Of a DNA stretch of 64,000 bases, positions 1-11,626 are shown piece after piece. A program made the translations under genes and the position numbers. The stretch is from Diadophis punctatus similis (taxonomy: Eukaryota > Chordata > Lepidosauria > Squamata > Dipsadidae). The stretch lies in the NCBI GenBank assembly GCA_023053685.1, contig JALIGW010000005.1, forward strand, positions 52,007,742 through 52,071,741, given 5' to 3'. The notes beneath the pieces are model-generated. The model ran no database searches. It saw only the letters and a program-made list of their open reading frames with translations, and was not told the origin of the DNA. How positions within the stretch are numbered: position 1 is the stretch's first letter; each line of letters begins with the position of its first letter.

Positions 1-446
1 TGTACTACACAAAGAGAAAAGTGGTTAAGGAGTTAAAAACTAACTTTTCCGAATAACCTATCCCCACAAAATCACTGCTATAACAGTTCAGTCTTCCTGG
101 AATTACTTCTTAATTAAGCTTAATTATACTATCAAACAATTACTCAAAATTTGACCTTTTCTAAAAAAGTCAGGCAACAAATATGTGGGTGAGGCTCTGA
201 AACTGTGCTATAAACATCCACAAGAACAATAACCACATTTTCCTTTGTGTCTTTCTTTTCTTTTGAGTTCTGTGATTAACATTTGGCTAATTTGTTTATT
301 TTTTTTTAATTCAAGGTCTGCTAGAAAGATCTTCATGCCTAGTGCTACCTCTGTGTATTTTAAATTAATTCTGAGTAATAAAATATGAAACTGTGATATG
401 TATTATTTCTTATTCATTTTAATTTATCCCCATCTCCAATGATTTA
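1..446. other. AT-rich sequence, no feature seen
   Basis: This is single-copy-looking AT-rich sequence with short homopolymer runs. I see no open frame, RNA gene or repeat boundary until the TA dinucleotide at 445-446 that abuts the first MITE. Confidence 0.5.
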
Positions 447-1224
447 CTGTATTTTTCGGAGTATAAGACGCACCTTTTTCCTCCCTAAAAGTGGCTGAAA
501 ATTTGGGTGCGTCTTATACTTCGTATGTAGCTTTTTTCCCAGCCCTAACTAGGTGCTAACAGATCTTCCCAGCTTTTACCTTGCAGGCTTTTTCATTGTT
601 ACTCTCTCCAAAGAATGTTTTTCCAGCCCTAAGTCTTTGCAGGGTTTTTTTTTCATTTCTCTACTTGCTCCAAAGAAGTTGTTTTCTAGCCCTAACCAGG
701 TGCTAACGATCTTCCCAGCTCTTACCGGCTTGCAGGCTCTTTCATTGTTACTCTCTCAGAAGAATGTTTTCCAGCCCTAAGTCTTTGCAGGGTTTTTTTT
801 CATTGCTCTACTTGCTCCAAAGAAGTTGTTTTCTAGCCCTAACCAGGTGCTAACGATCTTCCCAGCTCTTACTGGCTTGCAGGCTCTTTCATTGTTATTC
901 TCTCAGAAGAAGGTTTTTTTAAGTCCTAACCAGGAGATAAAATAATGTGCTGCAGCTGCTCCGAATAAGTTTTTTTTTTAGCCCTAACCAGGTGCTAACG
1001 ATCTTCCCAGCTCTTACTGGCTTGCAGGCTCTTTCATTGTTACTCTCTCAGAAGAAGGTTTTTTTAAGTCCTAACCAGGGGATAAAATAATGTGGTGAAG
1101 CTGACCAGACTAAGGATGCTAGCCAGATGAATACCTGGTAGGCAGATTGTTTTCTCCTATTTTCCTCCCCAAAAACTAAGGTGCGTCTTATACTCTGGTG
1201 CGTCTTATACTCCGAAAAATATGG
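447..1224. mobile_element. TA-flanked MITE (Tc1/mariner-type ends), copy 1
   Basis: The ends are inverted repeats. The left end reads CTGTATTTTTCGGAGTATAA and the right end is its near complement, followed by TA, which matches the TA at 445-446. A TA target duplication is typical of the Tc1/mariner superfamily; assignment beyond that is inference. The motif GTGCGTCTTATAC or its complement occurs twice at each end (near 470 and 507 on the left, 1183 and 1199 on the right), as expected for paired transposase binding sites. The interior from about 541 is a tandem array with a period near 147 bp, starting at 541, 688, 835 and 980, and encodes nothing convincing. The short open frames here are by-products of that array. 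A second copy with the same ends lies at 38606-39601. Confidence 0.8.
541..1110. repeat. 147-bp tandem repeat inside the MITE
   Basis: The phrase GCCCTAACCAGGTGCTAAC recurs at about 542, 689, 836 and 981, with GCAGGCTCTTTCATTGTTAC and TTGCTCCAAAGAAGTTGTTT between copies. The spacing is 147, 147 and 145 bp. The array fills the MITE interior and probably expanded after the element formed. Confidence 0.75.
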
Positions 1225-1281
1225 TATATAATTTTTGCCAGCTTTCAACCACAGAATTCTATTTTACTAAGGGGTGCCACC

Positions 1282-1442
1282 CAGTAGTGGGTTCTAAAAC
1301 CCTTTACTACCGATTCGTGTGCGCACACACATGCACCACTTCTGCACATGCGCAGAAGGGTCCTGGGTGGGTGGGCGGAGCCTCCCACCACCAGTGCTAC
1401 CGGTTCTTAGAACTGGGCCAAACTGAGAGCAACCCACCGCTG
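1282..1442. mobile_element. hAT-type MITE with perfect 8-bp target duplication
   Basis: The 161-bp element starts CAGTAGTGGGTTC and ends with a related inverted end, GCAACCCACCGCTG. It is flanked by identical 8-bp copies of GTGCCACC (1274-1281 and 1443-1450), the hAT superfamily signature. The interior contains CTTCTGCACATGCGCAGAAG, a palindromic core shared with the copies at 33.7 and 51.7 kb. There is no coding capacity. Confidence 0.85.
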
Positions 1443-1450
1443 GTGCCACC

Positions 1451-2395
1451 ACTTAAAAGACCCTGGGCTTCATCATATTCTTTTTGCAAATCAAACAGCA
1501 AAGCTAACCAAATAAGACAAATTGGAAGCTGCCAACTTCCAATAAATTGGAAACTCTGTTCTTTCAGATATTTCAGAGTTGTCATTTCTTACTGTTATTT
1601 CTTTTATATGAGAAATACTGTCAGCTTAGGAATATAGGAATATAAGAAGTTATCATTAATACAATAGTAGTGCTGTAGGATTCAGGAAGTAATTATTCTA
1701 CTCACATTCTTTTTTGTTGATTGATCTTTCAACCAAGTGACAACATTAATTTGATTATTTTTTTTTAAAAGGCCAATTTAGTCAAAAGCAAGTCTGAAGG
1801 TTTAAATGATGTTCCATACCCAGTGCCTTATTTCAGAGAAGGAAATAAGTTATTCATAGTGAAATCTTATGTTTTTCTAATACAAAAATCACAATGAATC
1901 TCTCCAATGTAAATAAATGAATGAACTCAGGAGCAGATAGTTCACAAAGCCTCGGATGACTGAGACACTAAACTTTATTTTGCTGATAGGTTCCAGTTTC
2001 CTAACAGCAATGGAGATGCTTACATCTTAACTCAGAAAATATATTCTCCATCAATAACTACAGCTTCATATAATTTTATGGTGCCAACTTTTCTTTCTTC
2101 AAATCTTTTTCTTTAACCTTTTCTATTAAAAATAACATTTTTAAAAGACGAATGCATCAAATCTCCTCATCATATACTGTCCATCAGATGAACAGTTTAG
2201 GCTGATCTATGAATTAAAACAGAAAGCCAATTTGATGTACTGGTTAAGGCACTAGACTACAAACCGGGATAAGTTATTCTCCAATTTTAGGAAGCTGGAT
2301 GACCTTGGATCAATCAGTTTTTCTCAGCCCTAGAGAGCATGACAAACCACTTCCTTAATCTTGTCAAGAAAACTTCAGTTGCTATGGATCAACAC
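1451..2395. other. AT-rich sequence, no feature seen
   Basis: No open frame or repeat boundary that I can defend. The stretch ends at the 8-bp duplication of the next element. Confidence 0.45.
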
Positions 2396-2982
2396 CAGTG
2401 GTGGGATTCAGCCGGTTTGGGCCGGTTCAGGCGAACCGGTGGTAAAAATTCTGGCTGGCCCCACCTTGCCCGCCCCGCCCTGCCCAGTCACTCCTCATCT
2501 TGTCCACTTGCCCGGCATAGCTGATGCTGCTCTCTGTTTGGCTCCCTGGCTTGCCTTGACCACAAGGTCTCTGAGGGCCAGGCAGCTTGCTTGCCTGCCT
2601 TCAGCTGCATCCCACGCGGTGCTCTCCATGTGGCCCAGCTGTGCTGCCCTGATCTGCCTGGCAGCCTGGGTGAGCCTGCAAGCAGCAAGGCCTGAATCCC
2701 AGTCTAGCTGCCTCCCACGTGGCCCAGCAAGCTTGCCTGCCTTCCACGTGGCTGAATCCCACGTAGCGCTCTCTGCGCAGCCTAGCTAAGCTGCCCTGAT
2801 CTGCCTAGGTGAGTGACTGCTAGCAGCAAGGCTCCCTAAATAAGAAAGCTGTCTGCAAGACGAAGGGAGCCAAGAAAAGGCAGCGGACGTGGGAGAGCAA
2901 AGCAAGCGACGGAACCTTTGCCTGCCAGCTCGCCTCTTTGTTCCCCCTCACTCCTGAGGCAGCCCTCTGAAATGGCAGAGGC

Positions 2983-3218
2983 AGCACATAACACTTAGAC
3001 TTATATACCGCTTCATAGTGCTTTACAGCCCTATCTAAGCGGTTTACAGAGTTCAGCATATTGCCCCCAACAATCTAAGTCCTCATTTTACCAACCTCAG
3101 AAGGATGGAAGGCTGAGTCAACCTTGAGCTGGTGAGATTTGAACAGCTGAACTGCTGAACTAGCAGTCAGCTGAAGTAGCCTGCAATGCTGCTTTTAACC
3201 ACTGCGCCACCTCAGCTC
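2983..3218 (-). mobile_element. tRNA-derived SINE, reverse orientation
   Basis: Read on the minus strand it begins GAGCTGAGGTGGCGCAGTGG, containing a tRNA A box (TGGCGCAGTGG), then a B-box-like GTTCAAATCTC, a middle with GTAAAATGAGGAC, and a tail ending TCTAAGTGTTATGTGCT. Five other copies in this window share the layout. Inserted into the hAT element at 2396-3956. Confidence 0.8.
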
Positions 3219-3777
3219 CTTTTCTCTTGTTGTGCAATCTTTGATACTGCAGCTCCCTAAAGGTAATGGTGCTGTGGCGTCAAGGGGAGGGCAGTGCAGG
3301 CGGGCTGAAGTGGCGGTAGTGATGGTCTTAGTGTGCAGGAGTGAAGTGCAACTTGCCTTTGCGCTGCCCATTTAGCCTTCATCCTGGTACGTTTTCACCA
3401 GCTGGTGGCGCCCAAGGCAGCCCTCGGTTCAGAGCCGGAAGCCATGGCTGGAGTCAGTCCTAGCTTTGCTATCCATTGCAGTTAGAAATCTCAAATAAAG
3501 CCGAGAATGAACACTTCTGTTGCAACCAATCTGGGCGCTAGATAGGCAGGCGGCCTGCAAACTCTGTTGTCTTCCAAGGAGCCTGGCTGAAGTTTCGCTC
3601 GCTAAGGCACCAGGACTCCTGACAATGGGATGGGGTCCTTCAGGCACTTAGCCACCTATTAGGTCCAGTCCCACCCTCCTCCTCAACGAGTTGGCGTGCA
3701 AAAATTCAGCCGGGGTCCTCGAGAAATGGAGTTTGCAGGAGGCCAATCTAGGGGTTGTAGTTACTGTCTCACATGTA

Positions 3778-3815
3778 CAGTTAGTCCTCAACTTACAACC
3801 ACAATCGAGTCCAAA
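3778..3815 (+). mobile_element. Left-end fragment of a TA-type element
   Basis: CAGTTAGTCCTCAACTTACA preceded by TA matches the left end of the complete element at 30697-31088. No right end follows, so this is a truncated piece inside the hAT element. Confidence 0.55.
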
Positions 3816-3964
3816 CTGTTTTATACTTAAAACAGTAATTAGGGCAAAGAAATTATGTTGAGTTGGCAACGCCAACCTAGTCCAATGGCCACCTAGCCAT
3901 GCCCACTTAGCCACGCCCACATAACCAGTAGTAAAAAAAATTGAATCCCAGCACTAATCAACAC

Positions 3965-4440
3965 TGCCTCGGAACAATAAAGTAAAATGTAATAATCCAT
4001 CCTAAAAGCACAAAAACAGTGTTCTAATAGTGATGGAATGTTATTCTCAGAATGCCTACTGAAGGTGTTAAAGCATACTTTCACTAATTTTCTTCTGAAA
4101 AAAGAGTTGCTGAAATGCATGGAAAAGCTCTTTTGTAAAAGTGTGATCATAGCAGGAGGAGCAATTTCTTCAGAATCATCATTGCCACAAAGCAAACTTG
4201 TGGTTGAGTTCTTTGAGTGTTCATTCAAAGGAATTACAGGTCTTTCTCCATCTGCATTCTACCTGTGGGTAATCTAGAGTCACACTGGCTTCTGCTCAAT
4301 TGTGCACCAAAGAGATGAGTTTTATCTGTTGGGTGAGGAAGTAGTTTTATGGAACATTCAAGACTAGGGGTTGTAAAAGAAATCTACCACAGATTTATCT
4401 AAGAGTGAAACTGCATGATTATCAAGATTATCTCAGTCAC
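3965..4440. other. AT-rich sequence, no feature seen
   Basis: Short overlapping open frames occur on both strands, but none has domain-like content. No repeat ends seen. Confidence 0.4.
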
Positions 4441-4445
4441 CGCAC

Positions 4446-4508
4446 AAATTTATTTATTTGTTTATTGTTTGTTTGTTTGTTTATTTGTTTGTTTGTTTGT
4501 TTGTTTGT
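4446..4508. repeat. (TTTG)n/(TTTA)n microsatellite
   Basis: Runs of GTTT and ATTT units abut the tail side of the reverse-oriented SINE at 4509-4736. The array probably grew from that SINE's A-rich 3' tail. Confidence 0.85.
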
Positions 4509-4736
4509 GAGATTTATATACCATCTCACAGTGCAAGCACTCTCTAAGCGGTTTACACCAGTAAGCAATGTATATTTATATTGCACCCAACAATCTGGGT
4601 CCTCATTTTACCTACCTCGGAAGGATGGAAGGCTGAGTCAACCTTGAGCCGGTAAGATTTGAACTGCTGACCTGTGGATCACAGTCAGCTAAAGTGGCCT
4701 GCAGTACTGCCTCTAACCGCTGCACCACCTCGGCTC
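4509..4736 (-). mobile_element. tRNA-derived SINE, reverse orientation
   Basis: The minus strand reads GAGCCGAGGTGGTGCAGCGG at the 5' end, with a B-box-like GTTCAAATCTT, GGTAAAATGAGGACCC and GTATATAAATCTC near the tail. The tail diverges from other copies into the AAAC-type microsatellite. Confidence 0.78.
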
Positions 4737-4744
4737 ATCAAATG

Positions 4745-4940
4745 GCTAACAATAAATGGAATGTGGAGGTCTTGGTGCTCTCTGAGCTTGATTGTTTGCT
4801 TGTGGACATTTCATTACCCAACTAAGAAATATCAAGTGAGTGTGAAGTTTGCTGCCTGTTAATATTTGTTTATTTTTATATATTTATTCAATTTCTATAG
4901 CTGCCCAACTCAACCAAATGATTCTGGGCAGCTATGCAGC
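4745..4940 (-). mobile_element. Unclassified repeat fragment plus CR1/L3-like LINE tail
   Basis: On the minus strand 4745-4835 contains GTAATGAAATGTCCACAAGC then AACAATCAAGCTCAGAGAGC. The same phrase, diverged, occurs on the plus strand at about 15950-16000. Next to it, 4858-4940 in reverse orientation carries the GCTGCCCAGAATC motif and an AAAT-rich tail typical of the LINE ends in this window. The family of the first piece is not identified. Confidence 0.5.
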
Positions 4941-7104
4941 AACTTGTCCTGCCAGTGTTGATGAGGGTGTACCATAGTTTAAAGGCAAATAATCAAGGTC
5001 AGCGAGCAGCAAGAATCCCCTAGTTCAATGCTGAGCTATAGATACACTCCTCTATTCAAATAAATGGTATCTAACATGCTTGTATCTTTCATTCTGTTCT
5101 TAAATATTCAACATTTGGGGACAGTATATGCTAAAGAGACAGCATATTTGAAATAACCATAAAAAGCATGTACTGCTGTATTGAAAAAAGCATACAAGAG
5201 ATAGTTATGTTTTAAAAGTATGTGTTAGAGAAAGTTACATATAGATCTCAATGTTGATAGGAAGAGTTTTTAGTATTTTTAAAACATTGCAAAAAAAAAA
5301 GGAAAAGGAAAGAAACTGGGGAGAAAAAAGAGAAACTATTAACAGAACACAATAATGCATGACATCTTGCAACACCAACCTGGAGCAGATTTAGCCTAAT
5401 CTGCATGTCCCTACTCAAGTCATTTCCACATTCCATAAATCAACAGGGTGCTCAATGGAGGTGGACAGCAATAGCAAGGAGGTGCCGTTTTTATGAACGA
5501 CTCCCTCAATGTGAATGATATACACATGGGTGCCATATGTGATGATCGTAACACTTTTGTAAGCCATTGTACTGATAAAAGCCTCCGTCGATATATGTAT
5601 TCACAAGGAGCAAATAATATTGATCTCTCCATACATGTCTCCATTCCAAGACAGTTTAATCTCTGAATCGGTCTGGGAAGGATCCCATTAGATATAAAAC
5701 GCATGTGTACAATAAATAGCAATAGCAATCTGTATGAACATTCTGTACAAAGAAAATCTCTATGCAGACTCAGCTAAACTGAAAACCCAGCATCCAACAG
5801 CATATATGCTGCGATTCTTGATATATCCCATGGAAAATTGACTAATAATTCATAAAGGATTTAGGAAGCATTGAATAGCTACCATATCAGTCAAAGAATG
5901 CCATTCCATGATCATCATGCAGAGTGAGTGAGTGAGTGAGTGAGTGAACAAATGAGTGAGTGAATATACTGTATACTATTTATACATATATTTTTCCTTC
6001 TTTAAAAGAAAACCGAATGTGGTTATAAAAGAGTGTATGCAGCAATATACAGACAGAAAAAATATATACATTCTGTATGAGTGGGTTTTCTTCAATAAGA
6101 GTTGGGAGGAAAAACATACAGTTAAAAATTGTGCAGTTTCTATTTTGTGAATTGGGGAAGAAGAAGCCAAAGTACTGAATGCAACCAAAATGGCTCTAAG
6201 CTGACATCAAAGCAAAAATGGGGAAGGGGGGGGTGTCCGCTGAAATGACAGCAGCAGCTGCAGCATCTGCCTCTAAATTAGGCTGTGTTTCAAAGTCTGC
6301 ACTCAACTGCTAAGCAGTATAAAGACCCAGGAGGAAGGCTGCCCAAGAAAAAGAGCTAGTTTTCCAGGCTAACACATCAAAGTAACACATGCTAAGAAGA
6401 GCAATAAATGCATATGGCATACAGTCACTTGCTGCTTAATTGCATTGGGCTTATGAAGCCAAGGAAAAACCTTCCTCTGATTCCTAATTTTCAAGAGGAT
6501 TTGAGATCTTTTTCTAATGCAGAAAGCTGTCACAAATTGGGAGCAGATTAAATTCTGCCATTGCAAAGCAGCATCCCATAATTTCAAAAATGGAGATACC
6601 CTCTCTGCTTCCCCCACCCTACCACCAGTCAGTAGGACACCTGCAAAATACCAAGTTCATAATTACAGGCTATATAAAAGTAGCAGTTCATGTGTCTGGG
6701 GAAAAAATTATAATGATAAAAAAAAACCTAAATCTTCCCAATTCAGATAGGTCTTTTTTTTAAAATGAAAAACTTTGACATTTGGTATAAAATTAAATTA
6801 CCTTTTATGTGATACTTTTTAAAATTAAATGCCTACCTAACGGTGCTTGTCATAAAAGGAGTAGATTAATAAATGCTGGAAATTTTAAAGTCAAAGTTAT
6901 TTCTAGCTTTATGATATTTTTAATTGTTGTACTTTAACATATTCGACATGATGCATAAATGAAGTGAAAGAATTGCAATGTTGAGATTGCAATATTTGTC
7001 TTCACTATGTTGTGGACAGATTCTGGCTTACTTTTCCTAGAATCCCATACTGATATATGAACTGTGTTATGCTAAGGTTTTTGATTAATACTGCTATTCT
7101 ATTG
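4941..7104. other. AT-rich sequence with a GTGA microsatellite
   Basis: No convincing gene. A (GTGA)n run lies at about 5925-5962. Open frames on both strands at 5.2-6.7 kb are short, mutually overlapping and low in complexity. Confidence 0.45.
5925..5962. repeat. (GTGA)n microsatellite
   Basis: About eight GTGA units, interrupted once by ACAAAT. Confidence 0.85.
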
Positions 7105-9411
7105 AAAGAGTTTAGAGAGGGGGCATAGCCAATGTCCCAGCGCTACGGGTGTCTCCCGTGCTACATGGGGAATCCCGAATCCCAGCTGTTTGGATACCTG
7201 GAACCAGATTGGAACCAGGTCAGATATACCCTGGAGGGGCATTGAAGAAGAGAGGCAACAGTCGGTGGTCTGGGGGGTTTGCAAACCCCCTGGGGAGCCG
7301 GCACCAGCCTCTCGGCCAGCAGCTGTGAAAGATGACTCTGTCGCCATTAGCTGGGATGGCCACGATTGGAACAATTAAAATGAAGAGATCGTGGATTGCC
7401 TGGGTGACAAGATCTAAGCGTTTGTGCTGGAGAGAGGTGAAGAAGTGCTGAAGCTGGGTGAGTGTTTGGCCGATTTAATGACAAAAGAAAGAAATTTAAA
7501 ATTCAAAAGGAGACAAAAGAGACTTTAAAATGGAGTGAGCAGCTTTATAGCAATTGGAAATACACTAAAGAGAATTAAAGGAACAAGTTTAAAAGCCCAA
7601 ATTCGAGGATGTCTTTATAATTGGACTTGGTGGAAGTTAAAGAGACTGAAAAAGAATAAAGAATTTGAAGAAAATATTTTATAAGTGCTAAGTGGATTTA
7701 AAATACTTTGGAGACTTTTGTAAAAGAGTTGTTTTGTTATATTGGGAAACCAGCAATGCCATCTGCTGGTTAAAAGAAAATATTGCAACAGATTGTGGAA
7801 AGCTTGAATTTGCTAACAGCTGGAGACTGACCTTGTTCATAAGAAAATAACTAGGAGCTTGAAAGGGCTTGAAAGCAGTGTGTGTTGTGCTATTGTGTTT
7901 GATGGTGCACTGTTTTGGTGGTAGAAGATAAGAGGACTTTGGATTGGATTGGACTAAAATAGAAAGAGATTATATGGATTTAAGCTCAAGTAAAAAGATT
8001 GTGAACTTTGTGAATTGTGAACTTGACATGATGGAGGCGTGTATCTATGAAGAATTGACAGGGATGTTAAAATACATTCATGAAGAATAAAAACTTACCT
8101 TTTGGAAATCAGAGGTGGAAAGAAAACAGAAATGAAGCTGCATCATAAAAAACACTTAGAATTTACAATGGTAGAAAAGAAAAATGAATAAAATGAAGAA
8201 CAAGGAGTTTACACAGATAAAAAAGGGACTGAGACTAAAAAACAGATTAATGATTACACTGGGATTTACAGTGATAAGGAAAGAGTAAGAGGGGAGCATT
8301 GGTAACAGAAGAAGCAATTAAAAATAATGGGAGTAATAGGGAGAAGAGACTAGGAGGAATTGAGAATAGACATACAAATAATAGACTTAAAAGGAAGGAA
8401 AGGAATTTGGGAAAAAAGAAGTTATTGGCATAAAAATAAAAGAAAGAAAAAGAAAAAGTTAAGAGAAGGGGTTGGAAGGAGAAAACTTATAAAAAGTGGA
8501 ATTTTTGAGAGACCAAAGGAGAATGGATGGAAAGGGGAAGGTCACTAGAAAGGAAAATTTTTTTAGAATTATTATTTTACATTTAATCGTGTCAACACTA
8601 TTAGTTGTATATAAATGTGTATAATTAATCAGCATAATTATCTTGCTAAAAGGTTTTTTATAAGTTAATAATTTTATATTAGATTGGTACATGATGATTT
8701 GAATTAAATTTTGATGATGAAAGGGAAAAAAGAATAAAGAAAAGAAGGGAAATAAATTAAATTATAGTAGGTCAATTGTTGGAAGGTTATAAAATTTGAA
8801 TAATCACTAATTTTCTTTATAAGATTTGTTTTTATAAAAGATTTGTATAATTTATAAAATTTACTTAATGTTGAAAAGGATTTAGATAATTACTGAAATC
8901 GTTGGAATGTTATAAGAGCTGTATAATTATTATTTTAAAAGATCCTTATATAAGATTATATACTTTATAAATTGGATTTTTTGTTGTAGAGATTTTAGAT
9001 AATTAGGGGTTCTTTTTTTCTTTATTATTGTATATTGGGAAGTTGGCAATGTTATTAACCAACGGATGGAAATGTAGTGATGAGATCAGAACTTGTTTAA
9101 ATATGGAGAATGAGTTAAAATAAAAAATTGAATAATAAAGTTGAAAGGGAGATATGACATGGGGAAAAAGATCAGAAATTTAGGGCATTTGGAATGACAG
9201 AATATAAAAATAAATGATGAGTAAACATATAAATTGAGGTAAGGGAGGAGTACAGCCTAAAATTAAGAGGTACAAGAGATAATGAGAATGTTTGGAAGAT
9301 AAGCTATAGCGATTAATTTGGAAGAAAATTGAAAATCAAAGGTGGTAGACCCAGGTGACAAAAATAGGAGGTAAAGAGGCAGCATTAGAATAACAGTAGA
9401 TATACCTAGAA

Positions 9412-9524
<113 letters not shown>

Positions 9525-9552
9525 CATGGATAAGATGGATAAATGGTTATCA

Positions 9553-9998
9553 TCTTTAAAGCCCTACATGGCTTAGGACCAGGCTATCTTCGAGACCGCC
9601 TTCTACCACACAGCTCCCAATGACTGGTGAGATCCCACAGAGTTGGTCTCCTCCAGGTTCCGTCAGCTAAACAATGCCAGCTGGCGGAGCCATGGGGGAA
9701 AGCCTTCTCTGTGGCTGCCCCAGCTCTCTGGAATCAGCTTCCTCCTGAGATCCGCACTACCCTCACCTTACTGGCCTTCTGGAAAGCCATTAAGACCTGG
9801 CTTTTCCATCGGGCTTGGGGCCATTGACCTTGGTGACAACTAGCAAGGTCGGCCCAGGTGTGTATGGATGAGTGTAATTATTTTAAATTTAAATTGTGTT
9901 TTTAATTTGTTTTTTAATTTTTATAATTAATATATTGATTTGTATTTCTTCCTGCTGTGAGCTGCCCTGAGTCCTTCGGGAGTTGGGTGGCATAGATA
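9553..9998 (+). mobile_element. CR1/L3-like LINE, 5'-truncated 3' end
   Basis: The plus-strand reading includes ALWNQLPPEIRTTLTLLAFW then KAIKTWLF, matching the C-terminal block common in CR1/L2/L3-group LINE polymerases (WN-LP--IR, LKTWLF). It is followed by a T-rich 3' UTR and the conserved tail GAGCTGCCCTGAGTCC. It ends directly in the AAAT/AAAG/AAAT/ACAT array. It lies inside the L1-like element at 7117-10538, so it is the younger insertion. The same C-terminal block recurs at 24.1, 27.6 and 32.8 kb. Confidence 0.75.
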
Positions 9999-10000
9999 GA

Positions 10001-10035
<35 letters not shown>

Positions 10036-10157
10036 AGAAAGAAAGAAAGAAAGAAAGAAATAAATAAATAAATAAATAAATACATACATACATACATACA
10101 TACATACATACATACATACATACATACATACATACATACATACATAAATAAATAAAT
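9996..10157. repeat. Compound tetranucleotide array on a LINE tail
   Basis: Blocks in order: (AAAT)n to about 10035, (AAAG)n to about 10060, (AAAT)n to about 10080, (ACAT)n to about 10145, then AAAT again. It starts at the LINE 3' end. Open frames rich in MYVC and LFIY on the minus strand come from this repeat. Confidence 0.95.
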
Positions 10158-10550
10158 GTTTAAGAGCAGCACCGATGTTGGTATGAAGTTAGGGTTTTGA
10201 ATTGCTCCTCTGTTAACTATAAAATGGATTAGAGGTACTCAGGGAATGATAAGAGGGAGGAAGAGGAAGTAGAAAGGAAGGGGAGAGAGGGAGAAGGGAA
10301 GTAGGAAAGAGGGAGAGAGGTAAAAATAAGGTAGAGGAAAGAGAGGGAGATAGAGGGAGGGAAGTAGTATGGAATATAGAAGGAAAACAGACAGGAGATA
10401 AAAGTACAAAAGGTGCAAATGTAGGATATTTGTTTATAGCATTTTGGACAGAAATGTATAATTATGTATGTTCTGATATTATGGTATATGTATGGATGTT
10501 TATGTAAAGATGGTGAAAAAATAAAAAATTCTTCAGAAAAAGAGTTTAGA

Positions 10551-11472
10551 AAATGCCTATAAACTGGTTATTTTCCCTTCTGAGCATTTAACTTGCAGTG
10601 TTTAAAAAAATGTGTCTACGAATAGAGGGTTAAAGTTGGAAAAAACAAAACAAAAATCATCTGTAATGCACTCTGGTAACTTGTGCATTAGGAGAAACAA
10701 TTCCAGCAGAAATGAGGCTCTGTGCCTGCCACAATGACAATATTACACATGAAATAATATTGGTTTTTATGCTTATGGATTTCTATCAGTTTAAATGAAT
10801 TCATTCAAGGGCATCAACATCAAATATAGAATGCTTTCCAGCATAGTTCTCATCATGAAAATAATCAGAAAGAGTTGAAAGCACAAAACAAAACAAGATG
10901 TACAATGCTCAAAAGTGGGGGGAGGAAAACAAACACAAATCATTAAAGGATTGCTTTCAGTGATGTGTTTCACAGTTTTGGCAGTTACAACAGAAAATGA
11001 AAAATGCAGCTAAAGTAATCATCCTACTTGTTCTGGGCACAGATTACCCCATACACAGTCTGGGTTTCTCCAGGAACTCCATCTGTGATAGCTTGGATCA
11101 AACATGACTCTCTATGCAGGCCAAAAAAAAATAATGGATAATGGTTTATAGAAGAGTAACTTACAGTGTACATTTAATCATTTATTTTAGGAATTAGAAA
11201 AAAACAAAGTCAGTTTGACTTCGGAAGTCCTTCAAAATTTTACCATTTTTAAGATCCTTCTCATAGCTTGGTTGAAGAAGATGAGCACTGCAAATTTCCA
11301 TTTATGTTACTCCTGAGAATGAAACTAGATAAGCAAGTTCTAAGACTACAGCCCTTTTGTGATTACACAGAAATTTGTTGATAGCTCTCCCCTGCTCTAG
11401 AACATGGAGGAGATTATATCAAAGCAGTATATAAAAAATAAGCAAAATATATATATGCTCCAACCCCGTGTT
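10551..11472. other. AT-rich sequence, no feature seen
   Basis: No open frame with domain-like content. Some stretches (around 10690-10800) are balanced in composition and could be tested for conservation. Confidence 0.4.
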
Positions 11473-11480
11473 ATAGATCA

Positions 11481-11618
11481 GAGGTCTCCAACCTTGGCAA
11501 CTTTATGAGGTGTGGACTTCAACTCCCAGAATTCCTCAGCCAGTCATGCTGGCTGAGGAATTCTGGGAGTTGAAGTCCATACCTCATAAAGTTGCCAAGG
11601 TTGGAGACCTCTGTAAAT
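11481..11618. mobile_element. Palindromic hAT-type MITE, 138 bp, perfect 8-bp target duplication
   Basis: The element is almost one hairpin: the arm beginning GAGGTCTCCAACCTTGGCAA is repeated as its complement after a 5-base centre near 11546. The stem is over 60 bp with very few mismatches. ATAGATCA flanks it at 11473-11480 and 11619-11626, an exact 8-bp duplication as hAT transposases make. Related copies occur at 38992-39140, 21815-21935 and, badly decayed, 17630-17762. Confidence 0.85.
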
Positions 11619-11626
11619 ATAGATCA

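Larger units (their letters stand above)
2396..3956. mobile_element. hAT-type non-autonomous element, 1.56 kb, with nested SINE
   Basis: The left end CAGTGGTGGGATTCA and the right end TTGAATCCCAGCACTA are inverted repeats. The flanks carry a perfect 8-bp duplication, ATCAACAC (2388-2395 and 3957-3964). The GC-rich interior encodes no transposase. A SINE sits inside at 2983-3218, and the left end of a TA-type element occurs at 3778. The stretch 3300-3520 matches the reverse complement of about 29840-30075, so this copy and the one at 27895-30599 are related and lie in opposite orientation. The overlapping open frames on both strands reflect GC-rich composition, not genes. Confidence 0.8.

Noticed and set aside
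9889..10172. Overlapping MYVC/LFIY open frames, looking like membrane peptides
   Set aside because: They are all three frames of the tetranucleotide array. The same applies at 16342-16633, 32246-32512, 32964-33197 and 43000-43215.
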